Origin: Nevskiales bacterium | GTDB lineage: Bacteria; Pseudomonadota; Gammaproteobacteria; Nevskiales; Nevskiaceae | Length of the DNA stretch: 64,000 nt | Direction: 5' to 3' | Assembly: GCA_028698335.1 (NCBI GenBank) | Contig: JAQVDP010000002.1 | Span: forward strand, 124,001-188,000 | Shown: positions 26,775 to 34,852 of the stretch, in pieces | Numbering within the stretch: position 1 is the stretch's first letter | How the letters are laid out: the number at the start of each line of letters is the position of its first letter | The notes under the pieces: model-generated | What the model saw: the letters and a program-made list of their open reading frames with translations, nothing else | Databases searched by the model: none | What the model was told of the DNA's origin: nothing | Program-made: the position numbers and the translations under genes

Positions 26775-29102
26775 ATGGCCCGCCGATCCTCCCGCAAAGC
26801 ATCCACAGCGCCGAAGCGTCGCCGCATCGCAGTGACGGCGTCGCTGCTGGTCGTGGCGCTCAGTGTCGCCGTCGTCGTCCTGAGCGTCTATCTGATCGGA
26901 CTCGACCGGCAGATCCGCGGTCGTTTCGCGGGCGCGCGCTGGGCGCTGCCGGCGCAGGTCTACGCGGCGCCGATGGACCTTTATCCCGGGATGGCGATCG
27001 GCCCGGCCGAGCTGCTCCACGAACTCGGGCGGCTGGGGTACCGCGAGGATCCGCGGCTGCAATCCACGGGAAGCTATTCACCGTTCCGCCGTCGCGTGGA
27101 TGTTCACCTGCGCGCGTTCGAGTTCTGGGACGGCCCCCAGCCGGAGCGTCTGCTGTCGATCGGGTTCGACGGCGGCAGCATCGGCTCGTTGAAGGATCTG
27201 GCCAGCGGCCAGCCGGTCGACATCGCACGGCTCGATCCGATGCTGATCGGGAGCATCTACCCGCACCAGGGCGAGGACCGGGTGCTGGTCAAGCTTGATC
27301 AGGTGCCACCGCTGCTGGTCCGGGGGCTGGTCGCGGTCGAGGACCGTCATTTCTATTCCCACCACGGCATCAGTCTGCGCGCGATCGCGCGGGCGATGGT
27401 GGCGAACCTCCGCGCCGGTCACGTGGTGCAGGGGGGCAGCACGATCACGCAGCAGCTGATCAAGAACTTTTTCCTGACCAGCCAGCAGACCTGGACGCGC
27501 AAGATCAACGAGGCGTTCATGGCGTTGTTGCTGGAACGCCACTTCGGCAAGGACGAGATCCTCGAAGGCTATTTCAACGAGGTCCATCTGGGGCAGGACG
27601 GCGGGCGCGCCGTGCACGGCTTCGGTCTGGGCGCGCGCTTCTATTTCAACAAGCCGCTGAGTGAACTCGAGCCGCAGGAGATCGCGCTGCTGGTCGGGCT
27701 GGTCAAGGGGCCGTCGTATTACAACCCGCGCCGCAATCCGGAGCGCGCGCGCGAACGCCGCGATCTGGTGCTGGGCGTCTTCCACAGCGACGGCCTGATC
27801 GACGACGCGACCTATGAGGCGGCGGTGCACGCGCCACTCGGCGTCGACGCCGGCCGCCCGCCGGGAGGGGTCGAGCGCTACCCGGCGTTCGTCGAGCTGG
27901 TGAAGCGTCAGTTGCGCGGCCAGTATCGGGATGAGGATCTGGTCAGTGAAGGCCTGCGTATTTTCACCACGCTCGATCCGCGCGCGCAGGAGGCGCTTGA
28001 GCGGCGGATCGTCGAGACGCTGCCGGAGCTGGAGCGCAGGCGCGGCATGACCGAAGGCACGCTCGAGGCCGCCGGCGTCGTCACCAGCGCCGAGGGCGGC
28101 GATGTACTGGCTCTCGTCGGCGGGCGCAACGTGCGCTACGCAGGGTTCAACCGGGCGCTCGACGCCAGCCGGCCGATCGGATCGCTGGTCAAGCCGTTCG
28201 TGTACCTGACCGCCCTGAGCCGGCCGGACCGGTACACGCTTCTGACCGAACTGCCCGACGAGCCGATCGAACTGTCGATGCCCAATGGCCAGATCTGGCG
28301 CCCGCAGAACTACGACAAGCAGCTGCACGGTCCGCAGCCGCTGTACCAGGCGCTGGTGCGCTCGCTGAATCTGCCGACGGTGCGGCTCGGACTCGATGTC
28401 GGACCGGATGCGGTCCTGCAGACGATGCATGCGGCCGGATACGAGGGGGATGCCGTTGCGCTGCCGTCGCTGCTGCTCGGCGCGGTGGAAATCGCACCGC
28501 TGCAGGTGGCGCAGATGTATTCGACGCTGGCGGCTGGCGGCTTCCAGGCACCGCTGTCCTCGATCCGCGAGGTCATGACCAAGGACGGATCGCCGCTGAG
28601 CCGCTACCCGATCAAGATCCGCCAGACTCTCGCCGACGGACCGGTGTTCCTGGTCGACTGGGCGCTGACCCGGGTCGTCGCCGAGGGCACGGGCCGCGCC
28701 GCATACAATGTGCTACCGCCCCAGGTGGTCGTGGCCGGCAAGACCGGAACCACCGATGACTACCGTGACAGCTGGTTCGCCGGCTTCGGTGCCGATCGGG
28801 TCGCGGTGGTCTGGGTCGGTCGCGACGATAACCAGTCCAGCGGACTGTCCGGGTCATCCGGGGCGCTGCCGATCTGGGCGCGGACCATGAAGGATCTCGG
28901 GGTGCGCGGGCTGGATCCGATCGCGCCGCTGTCGGTCGAGGAGGTCCTGATCGATCCGGCCACCGCGCTGCGCGGTGACGAACACTGCGCTGATGCGGTG
29001 TCGGTCCCGTTTCTGTCCGGCAGCGCGCCGGCTGACTGGGCGCCGTGTGCCGGACGGGGCCCGAACCCGCTGGACTGGCTGCGGAGCATCTTCGGCGGCT
29101 GA
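26775..29102 (+). CDS. mrcB: penicillin-binding protein 1B (bifunctional)
   Basis: PBP1b polymerises and crosslinks peptidoglycan. The product of about 775 residues has a short basic cytoplasmic tail, one membrane helix (about 18-45) and a UB2H-like domain (about 60-140). The glycosyltransferase domain shows EDRHFYSHHGIS with the catalytic glutamate, QGGSTITQQLIKN and the KINEAF segment. The transpeptidase domain has SLVK (active-site serine), SLN and KTGTT. The C-terminus is short. ATG at 26775 is preferred over the upstream TTG because it leaves a compact basic tail. A TACACT -10-like hexamer lies just upstream. The partner lipoprotein LpoB is not adjacent. Confidence 0.95.
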   Translation: MARRSSRKASTAPKRRRIAVTASLLVVALSVAVVVLSVYLIGLDRQIRGRFAGARWALPAQVYAAPMDLYPGMAIGPAELLHELGRLGYREDPRLQSTGSYSPFRRRVDVHLRAFEFWDGPQPERLLSIGFDGGSIGSLKDLASGQPVDIARLDPMLIGSIYPHQGEDRVLVKLDQVPPLLVRGLVAVEDRHFYSHHGISLRAIARAMVANLRAGHVVQGGSTITQQLIKNFFLTSQQTWTRKINEAFMALLLERHFGKDEILEGYFNEVHLGQDGGRAVHGFGLGARFYFNKPLSELEPQEIALLVGLVKGPSYYNPRRNPERARERRDLVLGVFHSDGLIDDATYEAAVHAPLGVDAGRPPGGVERYPAFVELVKRQLRGQYRDEDLVSEGLRIFTTLDPRAQEALERRIVETLPELERRRGMTEGTLEAAGVVTSAEGGDVLALVGGRNVRYAGFNRALDASRPIGSLVKPFVYLTALSRPDRYTLLTELPDEPIELSMPNGQIWRPQNYDKQLHGPQPLYQALVRSLNLPTVRLGLDVGPDAVLQTMHAAGYEGDAVALPSLLLGAVEIAPLQVAQMYSTLAAGGFQAPLSSIREVMTKDGSPLSRYPIKIRQTLADGPVFLVDWALTRVVAEGTGRAAYNVLPPQVVVAGKTGTTDDYRDSWFAGFGADRVAVVWVGRDDNQSSGLSGSSGALPIWARTMKDLGVRGLDPIAPLSVEEVLIDPATALRGDEHCADAVSVPFLSGSAPADWAPCAGRGPNPLDWLRSIFGG

Positions 29103-29143
29103 GTCCTGCGCCGAAGCCGCCCGCGCCCGCTACACTAGGCGCC

Positions 29144-29752
29144 ATGCCATCGATCCATCAGACCCCGACGACGACGCTGCGCCTGTTGGTTGCGGCGATC
29201 CTCGCACTGGCGGTGACCGCCTGCGGCACCACGCGCGGCACCAAGAATGTCTGGCCGTATCCCGAGCCGCCGGTCATCGGTGAACCGGTGCCGCCACCCA
29301 CCGGGGCGCGGACGCCGCCGGACCGGGATGCGTCGTCCGGCGGCGTGGTTACGCCGCAACCGATGCCGCCCAGCACCGTCGAGCCGGCGCCGGCGGGGAG
29401 TGCGGCGGTGACCGCGTTGATGAAGCAGGCCCGCTCGGAGCTTGACGCGGGGCAGCCGCAGCGGGCTTCGGCGACACTCGAGCGGGCGTTGCGGATCGAA
29501 CCGCGCAACGCCTATGTCTGGTCGCTCATGGCGCAGACCTCGCTGGCACAGCAGAACTACGCCCAGGCCGAGACGCTGGCGAACAAGGCCAATTCGTTGG
29601 CGCGCGGAGACAGCTACGTGCAGATCGAGAACTGGCGGACGATCGAGGCCGCACGGCGTGCCCGCGGCGATGGCGCCGGCGCGCAGGACGCGGCCGAGCG
29701 TGTCGCCGAGCTGCAGTTGTGGGTCCGGACGCAACCGTCCACGCGCCGCTGA
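29144..29752 (+). CDS. TPR-containing lipoprotein
   Basis: The 202-residue product has a lipoprotein signal (LALAVTAC, lipidated cysteine near residue 27). A proline-rich linker follows (about 40-80) and then a tetratricopeptide region (about 88-165) with helical repeats such as ALRIEPRNAYVWSLMAQ. Location just after mrcB is suggestive, because small TPR or proline-rich lipoproteins often assist class A PBPs. I cannot assign it to a named activator, and it does not look like LpoB. A TACACT hexamer at 29131-29136 may be its own -10. Confidence 0.85.
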   Translation: MPSIHQTPTTTLRLLVAAILALAVTACGTTRGTKNVWPYPEPPVIGEPVPPPTGARTPPDRDASSGGVVTPQPMPPSTVEPAPAGSAAVTALMKQARSELDAGQPQRASATLERALRIEPRNAYVWSLMAQTSLAQQNYAQAETLANKANSLARGDSYVQIENWRTIEAARRARGDGAGAQDAAERVAELQLWVRTQPSTRR

Positions 29753-29756
29753 ACGG

Positions 29757-31712
29757 GTGAGCGTGCGACCCGATGCGGAGGCCCTGGGCGCCGACGGAAC
29801 CCTCGCGCACGCGATCGACGGGTTCGCGCCGCGCGTCGCGCAGCAGGCGATGGCCGCCGCAGTCGGTGAAACCCTCGAGCGCGGCGACACCCTGATCGTC
29901 GAGGCCGGCACCGGGACCGGCAAGACCTACGCGTACCTGGTTCCGGCGCTGCTGTCCGGTTTGAGGATCGTGATCTCGACCGGGACCCGGACGCTGCAGG
30001 ATCAGCTCTTTCATCGCGATCTGCCGCGGGTGCGCGATGCCCTCGGGGTTCCGGCCCGGGTCGCGCTGCTCAAGGGACGCGCCAACTATCTGTGTCTGTA
30101 CCGGATGAAGCGCGCCGGCCAGCATCCGGGGCTGCGCTGGGCCGCGGCGACGCTCCGGCAGGTGGAGAACTGGGCGCGCGGGACCGAGTCCGGAGAGCTG
30201 TCCGAACTCGGCGAATTCGCCTCTGGAGACGCGCTGACACGGCAGATCACCTCGACGGCGGACAACTGCCTGGGCGTTCGCTGCAGCGATTTCGACCGCT
30301 GTTTCGTGGCCGCCGCGCGCCGGCGCGCGCAGGCAGCCGATCTGGTGGTGATCAACCATCACCTGCTGTTCGCCGACTTTCTGCTCAAGGACAACGGCTT
30401 CGGCCAGATCCTTGCCGGTTCGGATGCCGTGGTGATCGACGAGGCCCACCAGCTGCCGAATCTGGCCTCGCAGTTCTTCGGGCGCCGTGTCTCGACCGGC
30501 CAGCTCCACGAGCTGGCGCGCGACATCCAGCTCGAAGCCCGCAACTGCGGCGATCTGCCGGCGCTGGTCGAGGGCGCGCAGCAACTGTCCGCGGACGTCT
30601 CCCGCCTCGAGCTGCATCTGCAGGCCGGCGCCCGTGGGCGCCAGCTGCTCGACCAGTTCCGTGCGCATGCGGAAGTCCACAACGCGCTCGACGATGTTGC
30701 GCAGTCGCTGCACGCGTTGGATCAAGCGGTGCGCCCGCTGGAGGAGCGCAACGCCGAATTCGCCGGCTGCGTCGAACGCAGCGCGGCCCTCAATGACGGG
30801 TGGCGCCATATCGTCGATCCGCCGCTGCCCGCCGCGGACGCCGCCGACGGCGGCGGTGCCGGCGACGAGGTGCGCTGGGTCGAGGCGCTGCAGCGCGGCG
30901 GCAGCTTCAACGCGACCCCGATCGAGGTCGCGCCGGGGTTCCAGCGGATGCGGTCGTTGTATCCCGGCGCCTGGATCATGACATCCGCGACGCTTGCGGC
31001 GGGTGACGACTTCGGCCACTACGTCCGCGAACTGGGGCTCGACGACGCCAGGACCGAACGGCTCGACAGTCCCTTCGACTTCGCCAGGCAGGCCCGGCTG
31101 TATCTGCCCAGGGGACTGCCGGCACCGAATGCGCCGGCCTACGCCGAAGCCGTGGCGGCGGCGGCGATCCCGGTGATCGAGGCGTCCGGCGGCGGGGCCT
31201 TCGTCCTGTGCACCAGTCACCGGGCGCTGCGCATCATCGCCGAGGTTCTGCGGCGGAGCCTGTCGCAGCAGGTCCTCGTGCAGGGCGAGGATGGCCGTTC
31301 CGCGCTGCTGGACCGGTTCACCGAGGACGGCAACGCGGTGCTGGTGGGCACCAGCAGCTTCTGGGAGGGCGTCGACGTGCGCGGGCAGGCACTGCGGCTG
31401 GTGATCATCGACCGGCTGCCGTTCGCGGCGCCGGGCGATCCAGTCTACGAGGCCAAGCTCGCCGCCATCCGGCGGCGCGGCGGAACGCCCTTTACCGAGT
31501 TGCAGCTGCCGGAGGCGATCGTCACTCTGCGTCAGGGTGTGGGTCGCCTGATCCGCGATCCCGCCGATCAGGGCCTGCTGATGCTGTGTGATCCGCGGCT
31601 GACGACGATGTCTTACGGGCGGCGCGTGCTGCAGTCGTTGCCGGCGATGCCGCGGCTGCGGGAGCTGGACGAGGCCTGTGACTGGATGCAGACAATAGGA
31701 GCAAGGGCTTGA
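29757..31712 (+). CDS. yoaA: DinG/YoaA-type iron-sulfur DNA helicase
   Basis: This is a 651-residue XPD-like superfamily 2 helicase. Walker A (EAGTGTGKT) lies near 49-57. Four cysteines that could hold a 4Fe-4S cluster occur in the expected region (LCLYR, NCLG, RCSD, RCFV). The DEAH box (VVIDEAHQL) and C-terminal motifs SSFWEGVDVRG and QGVGRLIR complete it. In E. coli, YoaA unwinds damaged replication forks with the Pol III chi subunit, and DinG resolves R-loops. The length favours YoaA. GTG at 29757 is the chosen start, 4 bp after the lipoprotein stop. The stop overlaps the TTG of tsaB. Confidence 0.93.
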   Translation: MSVRPDAEALGADGTLAHAIDGFAPRVAQQAMAAAVGETLERGDTLIVEAGTGTGKTYAYLVPALLSGLRIVISTGTRTLQDQLFHRDLPRVRDALGVPARVALLKGRANYLCLYRMKRAGQHPGLRWAAATLRQVENWARGTESGELSELGEFASGDALTRQITSTADNCLGVRCSDFDRCFVAAARRRAQAADLVVINHHLLFADFLLKDNGFGQILAGSDAVVIDEAHQLPNLASQFFGRRVSTGQLHELARDIQLEARNCGDLPALVEGAQQLSADVSRLELHLQAGARGRQLLDQFRAHAEVHNALDDVAQSLHALDQAVRPLEERNAEFAGCVERSAALNDGWRHIVDPPLPAADAADGGGAGDEVRWVEALQRGGSFNATPIEVAPGFQRMRSLYPGAWIMTSATLAAGDDFGHYVRELGLDDARTERLDSPFDFARQARLYLPRGLPAPNAPAYAEAVAAAAIPVIEASGGGAFVLCTSHRALRIIAEVLRRSLSQQVLVQGEDGRSALLDRFTEDGNAVLVGTSSFWEGVDVRGQALRLVIIDRLPFAAPGDPVYEAKLAAIRRRGGTPFTELQLPEAIVTLRQGVGRLIRDPADQGLLMLCDPRLTTMSYGRRVLQSLPAMPRLRELDEACDWMQTIGARA

Positions 31713-32404
31713 AGGTGCTGGCGCTGGATACGGCGACCGAGGGATGTTCGGTGGCATTGTCGGTGGACGGGCGGATCGTGGCGCGGTTCGAGGCGGTCGG
31801 CCGCTCGCACACCGAGCGGCTGATGCCGCTGGTCCGCGAGGTGATGGACGAGGCCGGTCTGCGCTTTGCGCAGCTCGATGCGCTGGTGTGCGGGGTCGGG
31901 CCGGGCAGCTTTGCCGGGGTCCGCATCGGCGTCGGCTTCACCAAGGGCATCGCGCTGGCCATCGACCGGCCCGTCGTCGGCGTGTCGTCGCTGGCGATGC
32001 TGGCGCGACCGGCCCTGCGCGAGGGCGCCCGGCAGGTCGTCTGCGCCATCGATGCGCGCATGGACGAGGTCTACTTCGGCGCCTATCGGGCCGATCGGGA
32101 CGGGCTGCCGGAGGCCGTGCTCGATGCCCGCGTGTGCGCGCCGGACCAGGTGCCGGCGCTCGGCGGCGAATGGCATGCCGTCGGCACCGGCTGGGCGCGA
32201 TACCGCGAGCCGATGCTGGCAGCGACCGGGGCGCAGCTCGCCGCTGTCGATTCCGGAGCGCTGCCGATTGCCGAGGATGCGCTGGCGATCGGCCTGGCGC
32301 GGCTGCGGGCGGGCGAGGGGCACGACGCGGCGGAGCTGGTGCCGGTGTATCTGCGCAACAAGGTGGCGCTGACCCTGGACGAGCAACGCGCGCGGCGACG
32401 CTGA
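31709..32404 (+). CDS. tsaB: tRNA threonylcarbamoyladenosine biosynthesis protein TsaB
   Basis: TsaB is the scaffold partner of TsaD in making t6A37 on ANN-decoding tRNAs. The 231-residue protein begins MKVLALDTATEGCSVAL and carries the ASKHA-fold motifs VGPGSFAGVRIGVGFTKG and AIDARMDEVYFGAY. The start is TTG at 31709, overlapping the previous stop by 4 bp (TTGA), which indicates translational coupling to the helicase gene. The C-terminal part is shorter than TsaD-like proteins, as expected. After the stop, about 95 bp of unassigned sequence with a GC-rich hairpin (32465-32490) leads to the 4.5S RNA. Confidence 0.95.
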   Translation: MKVLALDTATEGCSVALSVDGRIVARFEAVGRSHTERLMPLVREVMDEAGLRFAQLDALVCGVGPGSFAGVRIGVGFTKGIALAIDRPVVGVSSLAMLARPALREGARQVVCAIDARMDEVYFGAYRADRDGLPEAVLDARVCAPDQVPALGGEWHAVGTGWARYREPMLAATGAQLAAVDSGALPIAEDALAIGLARLRAGEGHDAAELVPVYLRNKVALTLDEQRARRR

Positions 32405-32499
32405 GCGGTGGAGCCGGGATTCGGCGACTGGAGAATGCGGGTCGATTCAGGCAAACTTCGCGTCCCTCGTCGCCGCTCAGCGGCGCGAGGCACGTCTAT

Positions 32500-32609
32500 G
32501 GTGGCCCGTGCCGGCCCTCCGCGACGGCGATCCGTGAACCCCGCCAGGCCCGGAAGGGAGCAACGGTGGCGGTGATGCCGGGTGCCGGAGTCAGCTGGTG
32601 CGGGCTACC
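32500..32609 (+). ncRNA. ffs: 4.5S (small signal recognition particle) RNA
   Basis: The region contains the universally conserved SRP core (AGGCCCGGAAGGGAGCAACG, with the GGAA tetraloop and GGAGCA asymmetric loop). It is closed by a long hairpin whose ends pair as GGTGGCCCG with CGGGCTACC. The length of about 110 nt fits the bacterial small form. The position just upstream of dnaX-ybaB is the usual gammaproteobacterial locus. Ends are estimated from the pairing, to within a few bases. Confidence 0.93.
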
Positions 32610-32744
32610 GCCCTAACGGGGCTTCCATGACCCATCGCGCCGGCCCGATCCGGCGTATAGAGCGTCATGGCGCGCGCCGGCGCTGGTGAGCCGGGCGACG
32701 ATCCGGGACAATGAGCGGCGAACCGTGATCCAGATACCCTACGC

Positions 32745-34430
32745 ATGAGCTACCTCGCGCTTGCCCGCAAATACCGGCCCCGCCGTTTCGAAGACGTCAT
32801 GGGGCAGGAGCATGTGGTCCGTGCGCTGTCGCACGCGCTGGCCGGCGACAAGCTGCATCCGGCGATTCTGCTGACCGGAACCCGCGGCGTCGGCAAGACC
32901 ACGCTGGCGCGCATCATCGCCAAGTCCCTGAACTGCGAAACCGGCGTCACCGCCGAGCCCTGCGGCGTCTGCACCGCCTGCCGCGAAGTCGACGAGGGCC
33001 GTTTCGTCGATCTGCTCGAGATCGACGCGGCGTCCAACACCGGTGTCGACGATGTCCGTCAGCTGATCGACAACGCCCAGTACGCGCCGGCGCGTGGACG
33101 CTACAAGGTCTATCTGATCGACGAAGTCCACATGCTGTCGAAGAGCGCGTTCAACGCACTGCTCAAGACGCTCGAAGAACCGCCGCGGCATGTGAAGTTC
33201 ATCCTCGCGACGACCGACCCGCAGAAGCTGCTGGTGACGGTGTTGTCGCGCTGTCTGCAGTTCAATCTCAAGCGCCTGCCGGTGTCGCTGATCCGGGATC
33301 AGCTCGCCAAGGTGCTCGGCGACGAGCGCATCGACTTCGACGTCGGCTCGGTGACCGCGATCGCGCGGGCGGCCGACGGTTCGATGCGCGACGGGCTGTC
33401 GCTGCTGGATCAGGCGATCGCGTTCTCCGGTGGCAATGCGCTGGAGCGCAATGCGGTGGAGGACATGCTCGGCACCAGCGGCCGGCAGGTGCTGTTCGAG
33501 ATCCTCGCGGCACTGGCTGCGCATGAGGCGCAAACGCTGTCGGACTGCTTCGGACGGCTCGAGGCGCAGGCCCCGGACTACGCGGCGCTGCTCAACGATC
33601 TGTCGGGCGCGTTGCAGCGTCTCGCAATCCTGCAGATGTTGCCTGCGGCGCAGACCGAAGACGATGACGAACAGCTGCTGGCGCTGCGGGAACGCTTTGC
33701 GCCCGAGGACGTCCAGCTCTACTACCAGATCGCCATCGGCGGGCGGCGTGATCTGCCGTGGGCGCCGGATCCGCGTCTGGGCTTCGAGATGACCGTGCTG
33801 CGCATGTTCGCGTTCAGGCCGGATGCGGACGCCGCGCCGGCCAAGGGCGGTGGCTCCGGTGCGCGTGAACGCGGCGCTTCCACGGGTGGCCGCGCCGCGG
33901 GCAGCCCGGATCCGGCGGCGTCCGCAGCGGCTGTCCGGCCGGCGGCGGCTGCGATGCGGGACGCGGAGGCGGCGCCCACCGAGCCTGCGTCCGCGCCGGA
34001 ATCCGCGCCTGAGCCCCCCGTTGCGGTCGAGCCGGCCTTGCCCGTCGACGCCGACTGGCCGCAGCGGGTCGCCGCGATGCAGTTGGAGGGCTTCACCCGG
34101 GCGTTGGCGCGGCACTGCGAATGGGTGGCGATGGATGGGAAGATGGTGCACCTGCGGCTGGAGCCGAAGGTGGCCCACCTGCTGGTGGACGAGCGCCGCC
34201 TGCAATTGCAGGAGCAGCTGCGCCGGCAACTTGCACGCGACGACCTGATCCTGCAGATCGAGGTCGCGACCGAGTCGGTGGCCTCTCCGGCCTTGCTGGC
34301 GCAGCGGGCCGAGGAGGCGCGCTGGCGCGATGCCGAGGCCGCGATCATGGCCGATCCGGTGGTGCGCGCGTTCCGCGATCATTTCGGTGCGCAGATCCGC
34401 GCCGGCAGCATCCGCCCGCTGGATTCCTGA
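32745..34430 (+). CDS. dnaX: DNA polymerase III subunits tau/gamma
   Basis: DnaX is the clamp-loader ATPase that also tethers the replicase. The 561-residue protein has the conserved start (SYLALARKYRPRRFEDVMGQ), Walker A GTRGVGKTT (45-53), a zinc site (C64, C73, C76, C79) and the DEVHMLS segment. The sensor loop is present, followed by a Pro/Ala-rich linker (about 365-440) and the tau-specific C-terminal domain. I see no A-rich slippery heptamer in the linker. A separate gamma product by frameshifting as in E. coli is therefore not supported. Confidence 0.96.
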   Translation: MSYLALARKYRPRRFEDVMGQEHVVRALSHALAGDKLHPAILLTGTRGVGKTTLARIIAKSLNCETGVTAEPCGVCTACREVDEGRFVDLLEIDAASNTGVDDVRQLIDNAQYAPARGRYKVYLIDEVHMLSKSAFNALLKTLEEPPRHVKFILATTDPQKLLVTVLSRCLQFNLKRLPVSLIRDQLAKVLGDERIDFDVGSVTAIARAADGSMRDGLSLLDQAIAFSGGNALERNAVEDMLGTSGRQVLFEILAALAAHEAQTLSDCFGRLEAQAPDYAALLNDLSGALQRLAILQMLPAAQTEDDDEQLLALRERFAPEDVQLYYQIAIGGRRDLPWAPDPRLGFEMTVLRMFAFRPDADAAPAKGGGSGARERGASTGGRAAGSPDPAASAAAVRPAAAAMRDAEAAPTEPASAPESAPEPPVAVEPALPVDADWPQRVAAMQLEGFTRALARHCEWVAMDGKMVHLRLEPKVAHLLVDERRLQLQEQLRRQLARDDLILQIEVATESVASPALLAQRAEEARWRDAEAAIMADPVVRAFRDHFGAQIRAGSIRPLDS

Positions 34431-34480
34431 GCGGACGGCCGCATTTTCGAATTCAGAACACGAGTGACGGAGTGACGAAC

Positions 34481-34804
34481 ATGAAAGGTGCACTTGGCCA
34501 GATGATGCGCCAGGCTCAGCAGATGCAGGAGAACCTCAAGCGCGCGCAGGACGAGATCGCGCAGATGGAGGTCACCGGAGAGTCCGGCGCGGGCATGGTG
34601 CGCATCACCTTGAGCGGCAAGCATCAGGCGCGCAAGGTCGAGATCGCGCCGGAAGCGATGCAGGAAGACAAGGAATTTCTCGAGGATCTGATCGCCGCGG
34701 CGATCAACGATGCGACTCAGCGTGTCGAGGATGCCGCCAAGGAGCGCATGGCCCAGGCGACCGCCGGCATGCCGATTCCGCCGGGAATGAACCTCGGCCT
34801 GTAG
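34481..34804 (+). CDS. ybaB: YbaB/EbfC nucleoid-associated protein
   Basis: The 107-residue product is a small dimeric DNA-binding protein of the YbaB/EbfC family. It has the standard N-terminal helix (MKGALGQMMRQAQQMQENL), the central sheet (GMVRITLSGKHQARKVEI) and the C-terminal helix with a PPGM tail. ATG at 34481 is fixed by homology. It lies 50 bp after dnaX. The usual third gene, recR, is not present downstream. A GC-rich hairpin and the convergent phospholipase gene follow instead. Confidence 0.95.
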   Translation: MKGALGQMMRQAQQMQENLKRAQDEIAQMEVTGESGAGMVRITLSGKHQARKVEIAPEAMQEDKEFLEDLIAAAINDATQRVEDAAKERMAQATAGMPIPPGMNLGL

Positions 34805-34812
34805 AACCGATC

Positions 34813-34844
34813 GCCCCCGCCGGAGGGAGGGATCCGGCGGGGGC
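34813..34844. terminator. bidirectional hairpin between ybaB and phospholipase gene
   Basis: A perfect 11-bp stem (GCCCCCGCCGG / CCGGCGGGGGC, 10-nt loop) lies between two convergent genes, 8 bp from each stop. T tracts are poor on both sides, so it is probably a GC-rich bidirectional terminator. Confidence 0.65.
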
Positions 34845-34852
34845 GGGCGATT

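Noticed and set aside
33780..34020. Programmed frameshift site in dnaX for a gamma product
   Set aside because: The linker has no A-rich slippery heptamer such as AAAAAAG and no matching stimulatory layout, so only the tau form is supported.
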